Part shown: positions 9,525-17,577 of the stretch, piece after piece
How the letters are laid out: each line of letters begins with the position of its first letter
How positions within the stretch are numbered: the stretch's first letter is position 1
Assembly: GCA_016192105.1 (NCBI GenBank)
Contig: JACPUV010000054.1
Location: forward strand, 1-64,000
Source of the DNA: Sphingobacteriales bacterium
Lineage (GTDB): Bacteria > Bacteroidota > Bacteroidia > Chitinophagales > Chitinophagaceae
Direction: 5' to 3'
Length of the DNA: 64,000 nucleotides
Made by a program: the position numbers and the translations under genes
The notes under the pieces: generated by a model
Databases searched by the model: none
Told to the model about the DNA's origin: nothing
The model's input: the letters and a program-made list of their open reading frames with translations, nothing else

Positions 9525-10496
9525 ATGCCTTCGGATAAAAACCGGCAGTTTATTGACTTTGAAAAGCCCATCAAGGACCTCCTGGAAGAGATCGACGACC
9601 TGAAACAGAAAGCGGAGAAAAGCAAGGTGGACTACAGTGAAGTGATTGGAAAACTGGAGACCAGTGTGATTGAGAAGAGAAAGGAAATTACCCGGAACCT
9701 GACCAGCTGGCAACGGGTGCAACTGAGCCGACACCCGGACCGGCCCTATACCCTGAAGTACATTGACAAAATGGCGACCCAATTTGTTGAACTTTACGGG
9801 GACCGGAATGTAAAGGATGATAAGGCGATGGTGGGGGGCTTTGCCTCTCTTGACGGGGAAACCGTAATGATCATCGGCCAGCAGAAAGGGATCAATACCA
9901 AGATGCGGCAGCACCGCAATTTCGGAATGGCCAATCCTGAGGGATACCGGAAGGCCCTGCGACTGATGCGGCTGGCGGAAAAATTCAACAAACCGGTCAT
10001 TACCCTGATCGATACTCCCGGCGCCTACCCGGGTCTCGAAGCTGAGGAAAGAGGCCAGGGAGAGGCCATTGCCCGGAATATTTATGAAATGATCCGCCTG
10101 AAGGTACCCGTTATCTGCGTGATCATCGGGGAAGGAGCCAGCGGTGGAGCCCTGGGGATCGGGGTGGGAGATAAAGTATTTATGATGGAAAACACCTGGT
10201 ACACGGTGATCAGCCCGGAAAGCTGTTCCTCCATCCTCTGGCGCAGCTGGGATAAAAAAGAAGTAGCGGCTGAACAACTCCGGCTGACCGCGGATAAGAT
10301 GCTGGGTTTTGGCCTGATCGACGGAATCATCCCCGAACCTCCCGGCGGAGCGCACTGGGATTATAACGAAGCCGCACAGATCTTAAAAAAACACCTGCTC
10401 CCCGTTATACAAGAACTGAAACAACAGACCGCAGAGCAACGGGTCAATAACCGGATTGAAAAGTTCGGGAAGATGGGTTTTTGGGAAGAGGTTTGA
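9525..10496 (+). CDS. accA: Acetyl-CoA carboxylase carboxyltransferase subunit alpha
   Basis: 323 residues, full length. With AccD it transfers the carboxyl group from carboxybiotin-BCCP to acetyl-CoA, giving malonyl-CoA for fatty acid synthesis in the cytoplasm. AccA signatures are clear: FIDFEKPI at the N-terminus, HRNFGMANPEGYRKALRLM, TLIDTPGAYPG, GEGASGGALGIG and SPESCSSILW. It stands apart from accB and accC, which are 29 kb downstream here; accD is not in the window. An array of GGTTTAG-like heptads separates it from dapA. The ATG at 9525 fits the family N-terminus. Confidence 0.97.
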   Translation: MPSDKNRQFIDFEKPIKDLLEEIDDLKQKAEKSKVDYSEVIGKLETSVIEKRKEITRNLTSWQRVQLSRHPDRPYTLKYIDKMATQFVELYGDRNVKDDKAMVGGFASLDGETVMIIGQQKGINTKMRQHRNFGMANPEGYRKALRLMRLAEKFNKPVITLIDTPGAYPGLEAEERGQGEAIARNIYEMIRLKVPVICVIIGEGASGGALGIGVGDKVFMMENTWYTVISPESCSSILWRSWDKKEVAAEQLRLTADKMLGFGLIDGIIPEPPGGAHWDYNEAAQILKKHLLPVIQELKQQTAEQRVNNRIEKFGKMGFWEEV

Positions 10497-10506
10497 GGGT
10501 AAATTT

Positions 10507-10576
10507 GGGGTTTAGGGTTTAAAGTTTAGGGTTTAAAGTTTATGGTTTAGGGTTTGGGGTTTAGGGTTCGGGGTTC
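10507..10576. repeat. Heptad tandem repeat, consensus GGTTTAG (telomere-like)
   Basis: About ten degenerate 7-base units fill most of the accA-dapA gap: GGTTTAG, GGTTTAA, AGTTTAG, GGTTTAA, AGTTTAT, GGTTTAG, GGTTTGG, GGTTTAG, GGTTCGG. The unit matches plant-type telomere repeats by chance of composition. It is intergenic and part of the heptad class seen across the window. No inverted partner is obvious here. Confidence 0.85.
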
Positions 10577-10610
10577 TAATAGAACAAATAATTAATAATT
10601 ATACTGAAAA

Positions 10611-11495
10611 ATGTCACTCAGGAAAAAGTTTACCGGAACAGGAATCGCCATTGTTACCCCGTTTCATGATAACGGGATGATCGATTGGGAGAGTTTTAAA
10701 CAGCTGATCAATTTCTGGATCGATGGCAAAGTGGAATACCTGGTGGCGCTGGGTACTACCGGGGAAAGCGCTACCGTGCATGGTGCAGAAAAGCAGGAGG
10801 TTTTTTCCTTTGTGAAAAAAGAAACAGCCGGCCGGGTTCCCCTGGTGGCCGGTATTGGCGGGAACGACACCCATGAAGTGATCAAAGGGTTCCGGGAATT
10901 TGACCTTTCCGGCTATGACGCGATCCTCTCGGTGAGTCCTTACTATAACAAACCCAACCAGGAAGGGATCTTCCAGCATTACAAGGCGCTGAACGCCGCC
11001 ACCCCGCTGCCCATTATTATGTACAATGTGCCGGGGAGGACAGGCCAGAGTGTGACGGCCGAAACGCAACTCCGGATTGCCCGGGAGTGCAAGAATATTT
11101 TTGCCACCAAGGAAGCCAGCGGCAATTTTGACCTGGTCAATCAACTCATCAAAAACAAACCCGATGATTTTATGGTCATCAGCGGGGACGACCCCATTAC
11201 CCTCCAGATGATCGCGGGCGGGGCCGAGGGACTGATCTCTGTGGTGGCCAACGCCTACCCCCGGGATTATTCCGACATGGTGCGGTTATGCCTGGCCGGA
11301 AAATTTGAAGAAGCGCAAAAACTGCATTCCAAATACCTTGATATCATCGCTTCCATGTTTGCCGAAGGCAGCCCCAGCGGGGTAAAAGCCTATCTCAGTG
11401 AAATGGGCCTTTGCCGGAATAACTTCCGCCTGCCGGTATGGAAAGTGAGTGAGAAGCACCAGGCGAAGATTAAGGAATTGATGAAAACAGTGTAA
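10611..11495 (+). CDS. dapA: 4-hydroxy-tetrahydrodipicolinate synthase
   Basis: 294 residues, the usual length. It condenses pyruvate with aspartate semialdehyde in the lysine and diaminopimelate pathway (cytoplasm). The TIM-barrel landmarks are all present: GTTGESATV (Thr49/Thr50), SPYYNKPNQEG (Tyr112), MYNVPGRTG with the proton-relay Tyr138, and the Schiff-base lysine in ATKEASGN (Lys167). GDDPITLQMIAGGAEGLISV further supports DapA over the related N-acetylneuraminate lyases. Just downstream, 23 bases away, is a secreted esterase that may be co-transcribed although unrelated in function. Confidence 0.96.
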   Translation: MSLRKKFTGTGIAIVTPFHDNGMIDWESFKQLINFWIDGKVEYLVALGTTGESATVHGAEKQEVFSFVKKETAGRVPLVAGIGGNDTHEVIKGFREFDLSGYDAILSVSPYYNKPNQEGIFQHYKALNAATPLPIIMYNVPGRTGQSVTAETQLRIARECKNIFATKEASGNFDLVNQLIKNKPDDFMVISGDDPITLQMIAGGAEGLISVVANAYPRDYSDMVRLCLAGKFEEAQKLHSKYLDIIASMFAEGSPSGVKAYLSEMGLCRNNFRLPVWKVSEKHQAKIKELMKTV

Positions 11496-11518
11496 CCTGT
11501 TTAATTACAATCCTGGCA

Positions 11519-12673
11519 ATGAGGAAACTTTTACCTGCGATACTCTTTATAGCCTATAACGTAGTAGTGCATGCGCAAACGGTAAGAATTGTAGTCAATG
11601 ACCAGTCTGCCGGTTCGGCAACCCATAAAGATTTATTTATTGCTGGTTCTTTTAACGGGTGGAATCCCGGAGACGGGCGCTTCAAATTTCAGCCCGGAGA
11701 TAACGGGAGTTACCTGCTTGAACTAAGCCTGGCAACCGGCTCCTACGAATATAAAATCACCCGCGGAAGTTGGGATAAAGTGGAATGTAAAGCCGGCGGT
11801 GCGGGTATTGCCAACCGGGTGCTGAACGTTAAATCTGACACGCTGGTTCAGCTTACCGTGGAGGAATGGGCCGATAAGGTTCCGCCAAAACCCAGGGTCA
11901 GTACGGCCGGTGCGCATGTGCAGATACTGGATACTGCTTTTTATTCTCCCCAGCTAAAACGAACCCGGCGGGTCTGGATTTACCTGCCTCCCCATTATTC
12001 CAGGAATAAGAAATACCCGGTGCTTTATATGCACGATGGCCAGAATGTTTTTGAGGATACCACGGCTTATTCGGGTGAATGGGGAGTGGATGAATACCTG
12101 GACTCTGCCATCACCCGGCCATGTATTGTGGTGGCCGTAGATCACGGGGGTGCCAAACGGCTCAATGAATACAATCCCTATAACAGTGAACGATTCGGAA
12201 CCGGTGAAGGGGATGCGTATGTGGATTTTATTGTTAAAACCCTGAAACCGTTTATTGATAAGAAATATAAACCGGCCAGGGGCAGGAATCATACGTTTAT
12301 TGCCGGCAGTTCAATGGGCGGCCTGATTTCCATGTACGCTATCCTGAAATACCCAAGGGTCTTTGGCGGAGCCGGTGTTTTCTCGCCGGCATTCTGGGTG
12401 GCGCCGGGGATCAGCCAGGCTATTAAAAAGCGGGGAAAGAAATTTAAGGGGAAATTGTACCTCTATGCCGGTATGCAGGAAGGGGAGACGATGGTGCCGC
12501 TGCTGCTGAAGGCATTTGAGGAACTGACTGCCGTTTCAAAAGCCGGAATTGCTGTTGTGATCAGGAATGAAGGGATGCATAATGAAACGAGGTGGAGACA
12601 GGAGTTCCCGTTGTTTTACCAATGGCTGACTTCTCCCGGAACCCCCTCACACTTCATAACAAACACCTTCTAA
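11519..12673 (+). CDS. Secreted alpha/beta-hydrolase esterase with N-terminal glycogen-binding-like domain
   Basis: 384 residues. A signal peptide (about 1-19, ending VHAQ) is followed by an E-set/CBM48-like beta domain (about 25-115, with FIAGSFNGWNPG and GSYEYKITRG). The C-terminal domain belongs to the putative esterase family (Fes/IroE/esterase D-like): YLPPHYSRNKKYPVLYMHDGQN, then the nucleophile elbow FIAGSSMGGLIS near residue 264, and a plausible catalytic His in EGMHNETRW. It probably hydrolyses an ester such as an acylated sugar or siderophore in the periplasm or outside the cell. Its last 27 bases overlap the convergent rnz gene. The substrate is unknown. Confidence 0.87.
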   Translation: MRKLLPAILFIAYNVVVHAQTVRIVVNDQSAGSATHKDLFIAGSFNGWNPGDGRFKFQPGDNGSYLLELSLATGSYEYKITRGSWDKVECKAGGAGIANRVLNVKSDTLVQLTVEEWADKVPPKPRVSTAGAHVQILDTAFYSPQLKRTRRVWIYLPPHYSRNKKYPVLYMHDGQNVFEDTTAYSGEWGVDEYLDSAITRPCIVVAVDHGGAKRLNEYNPYNSERFGTGEGDAYVDFIVKTLKPFIDKKYKPARGRNHTFIAGSSMGGLISMYAILKYPRVFGGAGVFSPAFWVAPGISQAIKKRGKKFKGKLYLYAGMQEGETMVPLLLKAFEELTAVSKAGIAVVIRNEGMHNETRWRQEFPLFYQWLTSPGTPSHFITNTF

Positions 12674-13549
12674 GGCCAGTTCCGCATCCGGGAACACTTC
12701 CTTCGCTTCGGCTTCAAATTCTTCCAGCGTATCATACTTGCTGCTGAAATGCCCGATCAGTAATTTTTTCACCCCGGCTTTCCGGGCGATGGTCGCGGCC
12801 TGTTTGGTGGTGGAATGGAAGCGCAGTTCGGCCCGGTCGCGCAGGTTATCAAGATAAGTGGTTTCGTGGTAGATCATGTCAAAACCATCAATATGGGGTA
12901 AAAGGGCTTCATCGTATTTGGTATCGGCGCAGAATGCATAGCGCTTGCCCGGCTCAGCGGCTACGGTCACTGTTTCATTTTTTACCAGGGTCCCGTCTTT
13001 TTTGGTATAATCCTCCCCCCGGGTAAGCCGTTCGTAAAACACAGCGGGTATCTCGTATTCCTTTGCTTTTTCGGGAAGCAGTTTCCGGGGCAGTTTTTTC
13101 TGGATAAAGGAGAATCCGTAACATTCCACCCGGTGATTGGTCGGAAAACATTTAACGGTCAATTTGTCGTTGTCCAGCAGGATGGCTGCTTCCGTAATAT
13201 GGTGAATATGCAGGGGAAAACAAAGTTGGGTATCGGCTACTTTGAGCTGAATCTCGATGATTTCCCGGAGGGGGGCAGGGCCAAATACATGCAATACCTG
13301 CTGGTGCCCCAGGAGGCTGAGTGAATTGATCAGCCCGATCAGTCCGAAATAATGGTCGCCGTGCAGGTGGGAAATGAAAATATGCGAAATCCGGCTCCGG
13401 CGGATCTTGTAGTTGATCAGCTGGATCTGGGTACCCTCGCCGCAGTCAACCAGGTAATTGGTACCGTCCAGGGTGACCACCTGGCTGGTAGGATGACGGT
13501 CAAAGGCAGGAACTGCAGAGTTATTTCCGAGGATCGTGACGGCAAACAT
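12647..13549 (-). CDS. rnz: Ribonuclease Z (tRNA 3' endonuclease)
   Basis: 300 residues. A metallo-beta-lactamase-fold enzyme that trims 3' trailers of tRNA precursors. The zinc motif HLHGDH is at residues 61-66. Other landmarks are YLVDCGEGTQIQL, CADTKYDE and the late HETTYL and FHSTTKQAA histidine regions. tRNA genes here lack encoded CCA (see tRNA-Asp), consistent with RNase Z processing before CCA addition. The 3' ends of rnz and the esterase gene overlap by 27 bases in convergent orientation. It lies downstream of, and is probably co-transcribed with, the STAS-domain gene 73 bases away. Confidence 0.95.
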   Translation of the reverse strand: MFAVTILGNNSAVPAFDRHPTSQVVTLDGTNYLVDCGEGTQIQLINYKIRRSRISHIFISHLHGDHYFGLIGLINSLSLLGHQQVLHVFGPAPLREIIEIQLKVADTQLCFPLHIHHITEAAILLDNDKLTVKCFPTNHRVECYGFSFIQKKLPRKLLPEKAKEYEIPAVFYERLTRGEDYTKKDGTLVKNETVTVAAEPGKRYAFCADTKYDEALLPHIDGFDMIYHETTYLDNLRDRAELRFHSTTKQAATIARKAGVKKLLIGHFSSKYDTLEEFEAEAKEVFPDAELALEGVCYEV

Positions 13550-13622
13550 GAAATGGTATGTGGTTTTTATATGTAATTATTTGAAAAGACCGGATTCGTT
13601 GGCACTTAGCTGCACTAATCCC

Positions 13623-14099
13623 TTAAAACCCTTCTTCGTCCATCATTTCCCGCTCAATTTCCTCCATTTGCACAATATCCCAGGCCTCGCTTTCAGTAGG
13701 CGTTACATTCATCAGCTCCAGCAAACCGTTATTGTCCAGGAATTCTTCCACCTGCTTTTGCAACTCACAAATAACAAAGGAAGCACTGGTTTCGTAAAAT
13801 TTCTGCTGGATATAGACCAGTTTTTCTGCGGCAACCGTATCCAGTTCTTTCACGTTTTTAAGAATCAATACCAGGTTTTTAACCTGCCTGCCGGGCAGGC
13901 TGGCCTCTTTTTCCAGGTAGGGAAGCAAACATTCACCTATTTCGTCTGTCATAGTAGCAGACAAAACCGGGTCAATAACAGTGATGGCATGAAATTTCTC
14001 TTTGGTATCTGTTTTGACATTCATTGATATGGGTTTTATTTGTTGCGCCTGTCCGTTTTCCGGGGGCTGCTGCAATGTAAAAACTTGGGTTTTTTCCAC
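13623..14099 (-). CDS. STAS-domain protein (anti-sigma factor antagonist-like)
   Basis: 158 residues; an internal ATG (residue 26, MNVKTDTKEKF) is an equally possible start and gives 133 residues. The core resembles STAS domains: FHAITVIDPVLSAT, a central KNLVLILKNVKELDTVAAEKLVYIQQ (the usual position of the regulatory loop), SFVICELQKQVEEFLDNNGLLELM near the end, and an acidic tail. Such proteins bind anti-sigma factors or kinases, or act as structural partners. The canonical phosphorylatable Ser/Thr in the DSSG position is replaced by D-T-V, so the switch may differ. It is upstream of rnz on the same strand, which suggests a shared transcript. The true role is unknown. Confidence 0.7.
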   Translation of the reverse strand: MEKTQVFTLQQPPENGQAQQIKPISMNVKTDTKEKFHAITVIDPVLSATMTDEIGECLLPYLEKEASLPGRQVKNLVLILKNVKELDTVAAEKLVYIQQKFYETSASFVICELQKQVEEFLDNNGLLELMNVTPTESEAWDIVQMEEIEREMMDEEGF

Positions 14100-14189
14100 A
14101 ACTTAAATTATCAACAGACCGTTTATAAGTACGGGGTAACAGGAACCAAATTTATTCGTTAATATTGTATCACAACCAATTATCTTAAA

Positions 14190-16721
14190 ATGGATAATAA
14201 TTTTTCAACTCAGGTTAAGGAGATCATCTCATTCAGCAGGGAGGAGGCATTAAGGTTGGGCAATGATTTTATTGGCACCGAGCACCTTTTGCTGGGCCTG
14301 ATCCGCGAGGGGGATAATGCTGCCGTGCGTATCCTGAAAAGTTTTAACGTGGATCTGTATGAACTGCGAAAGGAAATTGAACTGGCGGTGAAGGACAAAA
14401 CGGGCAAGAATATCGCCAATATCAACAGTCTGCCGCTGACCAAGCAGGCGGAGAAAGTGATCCGGGTAACCGTACTGGAAGCGAAGGCCCTGAAAAGCGC
14501 CACCGTGGAAACCGAACACCTGATGCTTTCTATTCTCAAGAATAAGGAAAACATTGCGACCCAGATATTAAACCAGTTTGATGTGGATTATGATCTTTTC
14601 CGGCAGGAGCTGGGTATTGTGAAATCAAACGATCCCCGGGCTGAATTCCAGGATGAGAATGACGATGATTTTGACGAAGAAAAAAAATATTCTCAGCCGA
14701 AAGGGGGTAGCAAGCAGGCCGGCAACGTCAAGAGCAAAACCCCGGTACTTGATAATTTCGGCCGGGATATCACCAAGATGGCGGAACTCGGCGCCCTGGA
14801 TCCCATTGTGGGGCGTGAATCTGAAATTGAGCGGGTGTCTCAGATATTATCCCGCCGTAAAAAGAATAACCCGATCCTGATCGGTGAACCCGGTGTGGGT
14901 AAGACGGCTATTGTAGAAGGGCTGGCCCTGCGTATCGTGCAGCGAAAAGTATCCCGGGTGTTGTTTGACAAGCGGGTGATCTCGCTGGACCTTGCAGCCC
15001 TGGTTGCCGGGACCAAGTACCGCGGCCAGTTTGAAGAGCGGATGAAAGCCATCATGAACGAACTGGAAAAAAACCGGGATGTGATCCTGTTCATCGATGA
15101 ATTGCATACAATAGTGGGAGCCGGTGGTGCGAGTGGTTCACTGGATGCGAGCAATATATTCAAACCGGCCCTGGCCCGGGGTGAACTCCAGTGTATTGGC
15201 GCTTCCACCCTGGATGAATACCGGATGTATATTGAGAAAGACGGGGCCCTTGACCGCCGTTTCCAGAAAGTAATGGTGGATCCGCCCAGCGTGGATGATA
15301 CCATCCAGATCCTCAATAATATCAAATCCAAGTACGAAGAATATCACAATGTAAATTACGACCAGGAAGCCATTGATGCCTGTGTGAAACTGAGTGACCG
15401 CTATGTTACGGACCGCTTATTACCGGATAAAGCCATTGATGTGATGGATGAAGTAGGCGCCCGGGTGCACCTGAAAAATATCAATGTACCCCAGACCATC
15501 GTGGACCTCGAGAAGAAGATCGAAGATGTGAAGAACGAGAAGAACAAAGTGGTGAAAAGCCAGAAATTTGAGGAAGCCGCTTCGCTCCGGGATACGGAAA
15601 AACGCTTACAGGAAGATCTCGAAAAAGCAAAGGCCGAATGGGAGGAGGAGAGCAAGCACAAGCGTTATCCGATCGGTGAGGAAGAAATTGCGGAAGTAGT
15701 GAGTATGATGACCGGGATACCGGTAAAGCGGATGGTACAGGCTGAAACAGAGAAACTGCGCAAAATGGCCGACGATATGCGGGGAATGGTGATCGGCCAG
15801 GATGAAGCCATCCTGAAAGTGGTGAAAGCGATCCAGCGGAACCGGGTGGGACTGAAAGATCCCAAGAAACCCATTGGCACGTTTATCTTCCTCGGACCTA
15901 CGGGGGTGGGTAAGACTGAACTGGCCCGCTCACTGGCCCGCCAGATGTTTGATTCCGATGAATCCCTGATCCGGATCGATATGAGTGAGTATATGGAAAA
16001 ATTCACCGTGAGCCGCCTGATCGGCGCCCCTCCCGGTTATGTAGGATACGAAGAAGGCGGCCAGCTCACCGAGAAAGTTCGCCGTAAACCTTACAGTGTG
16101 ATCCTGCTGGATGAGATTGAAAAGGCTCACCCGGATATATATAATATTCTCTTACAGGTGCTGGACGATGGTCAGTTGACCGACGGACTTGGCCGGAAAG
16201 TGGATTTCAAAAATACCCTGATCATCATGACCTCCAATATCGGGGTGCGGCAGCTGAAAGATTTCGGCGCAGGGGTGGGTTTTGCCACCACTTCCCGGAT
16301 CGAAAACGAAGACGAGGCCAATAAAGCAGTGATCGAAAAGGCCCTGAAGAAAACCTTCTCCCCCGAGTTCCTCAACCGGATCGACGATGTGGTGATCTTT
16401 AACAGCCTGAGCAAGGAGAATATCTTCAACATCATTGACATCCTGATGAAAGGGGTGATGAAAAGACTCGCCAACCTCGGTTTCAGCCTTGAACTGACAT
16501 TACCAGCCAAAACCTTCCTTTCAGAGAAAGGGTATGATAGCCAGTTTGGTGCCCGGCCCCTGCACCGGGCGATCCAGAAATACCTGGAAGATCCCCTGGC
16601 GGAAGAGATACTGAGCATGCATGTGAAAGCGGGGGATGTGCTGATCGCGGATGTGGACGCAGACAATACCCGGTTATCCTTCACTTTCAAAAGCAAAACC
16701 GAAACGCCCTCCAAGGCGTAA
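14190..16721 (+). CDS. clpC: ATP-dependent Clp protease ATP-binding subunit ClpC
   Basis: 843 residues. Class I AAA+ unfoldase that feeds substrates to ClpP in the cytoplasm. Order of parts: a double Clp-N domain (about 1-145), an acidic linker, AAA-1 with Walker A GEPGVGKT near residue 231 and Walker B VILFIDELH, a UVR-like/M-domain helix (about 425-480, KFEEAASLRDTEKRLQEDLEKAK), AAA-2 with Walker A GPTGVGKT near residue 568, and a C-terminal D2-small domain. The UVR-like insert and the short middle domain separate ClpC from ClpB and ClpA. A strong terminator closes the gene, so it is probably monocistronic. No clpP or mcsAB is nearby. Confidence 0.95.
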   Translation: MDNNFSTQVKEIISFSREEALRLGNDFIGTEHLLLGLIREGDNAAVRILKSFNVDLYELRKEIELAVKDKTGKNIANINSLPLTKQAEKVIRVTVLEAKALKSATVETEHLMLSILKNKENIATQILNQFDVDYDLFRQELGIVKSNDPRAEFQDENDDDFDEEKKYSQPKGGSKQAGNVKSKTPVLDNFGRDITKMAELGALDPIVGRESEIERVSQILSRRKKNNPILIGEPGVGKTAIVEGLALRIVQRKVSRVLFDKRVISLDLAALVAGTKYRGQFEERMKAIMNELEKNRDVILFIDELHTIVGAGGASGSLDASNIFKPALARGELQCIGASTLDEYRMYIEKDGALDRRFQKVMVDPPSVDDTIQILNNIKSKYEEYHNVNYDQEAIDACVKLSDRYVTDRLLPDKAIDVMDEVGARVHLKNINVPQTIVDLEKKIEDVKNEKNKVVKSQKFEEAASLRDTEKRLQEDLEKAKAEWEEESKHKRYPIGEEEIAEVVSMMTGIPVKRMVQAETEKLRKMADDMRGMVIGQDEAILKVVKAIQRNRVGLKDPKKPIGTFIFLGPTGVGKTELARSLARQMFDSDESLIRIDMSEYMEKFTVSRLIGAPPGYVGYEEGGQLTEKVRRKPYSVILLDEIEKAHPDIYNILLQVLDDGQLTDGLGRKVDFKNTLIIMTSNIGVRQLKDFGAGVGFATTSRIENEDEANKAVIEKALKKTFSPEFLNRIDDVVIFNSLSKENIFNIIDILMKGVMKRLANLGFSLELTLPAKTFLSEKGYDSQFGARPLHRAIQKYLEDPLAEEILSMHVKAGDVLIADVDADNTRLSFTFKSKTETPSKA

Positions 16722-16743
16722 TGGAAAAGAATAATCCTTTTTT

Positions 16744-16777
16744 ACGGGCTGTATCAAAAGAAGATACAGCCCGTTTT
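16744..16777 (+). terminator. Intrinsic terminator after clpC
   Basis: CGGGCTGTATC and GATACAGCCCG (16745-16755 and 16763-16773) make a perfect 11-bp stem with a 7-base loop, followed by TTTT. It lies 23 bases after the clpC stop. Confidence 0.9.
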
Positions 16778-16780
16778 ATT

Positions 16781-16788
16781 TACTTTTG
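16781..16788 (+). promoter_or_regulatory. Candidate Bacteroidota -7 element before cmk
   Basis: TACTTTTG matches the TAnnTTTG -7 consensus and lies between the clpC terminator and the cmk ATG, only 8 bases before the start. No TTTG-like -33 box sits at the right distance because that space is taken by the terminator stem, so this is weak. If real, the cmk message would be almost leaderless. Confidence 0.3.
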
Positions 16789-16796
16789 CCCGGAGT

Positions 16797-17495
16797 ATGC
16801 GGGGTAAAAAAATTATTATAACGATCGATGGGTGGTCCAGTTGCGGCAAAAGCACACTGGCCAAACAGCTTGCCAAAGAGCTGGGTTATGTGTATGTGGA
16901 CAGTGGTGCCATGTACCGGGCCATTACCCTCTATTTTATCCGTAACAATGTGGGGCTGGATAGTCACAGGGAAATCAGGGAAGCCCTTAAAAGCATCAAC
17001 CTTGAGTTTGTTTTCAACCCGGTTTCCCAGCGAAGTGAAATGTTCCTCAACGGGGAAAATGTGGAATATGTGATCCGTGACCTGCTGATTGCGGAAAAAG
17101 TAAGCGATGTGGCTGCCATTAAAGAAGTCCGTGCATTCGCTGTGGCCCAGCAACAGAAAATGGGCGTTAAAAAGGGGATTGTCATGGATGGCCGGGATAT
17201 TGGAACTGTGGTATTCCCCAAAGCAGAACTTAAGATATTTATGACTGCGGATAATGCAGTACGTGTGGAGCGCCGGTTTAAGGAACTTTTCGCCAAAAAC
17301 CCGAATGTTACGATCGAAGAAGTCAAGAATAATCTTGAAATGAGGGATTATATTGATTCACACCGGGAAGTGAGTCCTTTGCGTAAAGCAGAAGATGCAC
17401 TGGAACTTGACAATACCCAGTTGACCGAAGAGCAGCAGTTTAAAAAAGCACTGGACTGGGCACTTGCCCGGAAAGCGGTAAAAAAGCCGGAATGA
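16797..17495 (+). CDS. cmk: Cytidylate kinase
   Basis: 232 residues. Phosphorylates CMP and dCMP with ATP. The P-loop is GWSSCGKST (residues 12-20), followed by YVDSGAMYRAIT, which binds the nucleobase region. DGRDIGTVVFPKAELKIF is the conserved CMP-kinase motif, and the LID-type segment follows (RRFKEL, RDYIDSHREVSPLRKAEDA). The usual P-loop form is GPSGSGKS/T; here it reads GWSSCGKST, a variant that keeps the Gly-Lys-Ser/Thr core. The ATG is a few bases after a clear terminator, so cmk should have its own promoter. Confidence 0.94.
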   Translation: MRGKKIIITIDGWSSCGKSTLAKQLAKELGYVYVDSGAMYRAITLYFIRNNVGLDSHREIREALKSINLEFVFNPVSQRSEMFLNGENVEYVIRDLLIAEKVSDVAAIKEVRAFAVAQQQKMGVKKGIVMDGRDIGTVVFPKAELKIFMTADNAVRVERRFKELFAKNPNVTIEEVKNNLEMRDYIDSHREVSPLRKAEDALELDNTQLTEEQQFKKALDWALARKAVKKPE

Positions 17496-17577
17496 ATTAC
17501 AAATTTCAGGATGGTGGCTGATCAGCATCAGGAGCCACGCCGGTCGTGTTTTCTACATTTGATACAAACCCCTTTAG

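Noticed and set aside
9498..10355. Long open frame antisense to accA
   Set aside because: It has no family resemblance and mirrors the codon pattern of the clear accA gene on the other strand.
10507..10576. GGTTTAG array as eukaryotic telomere contamination
   Set aside because: It lies between two normal bacterial genes and is degenerate, and other heptad arrays of different unit occur across the window.
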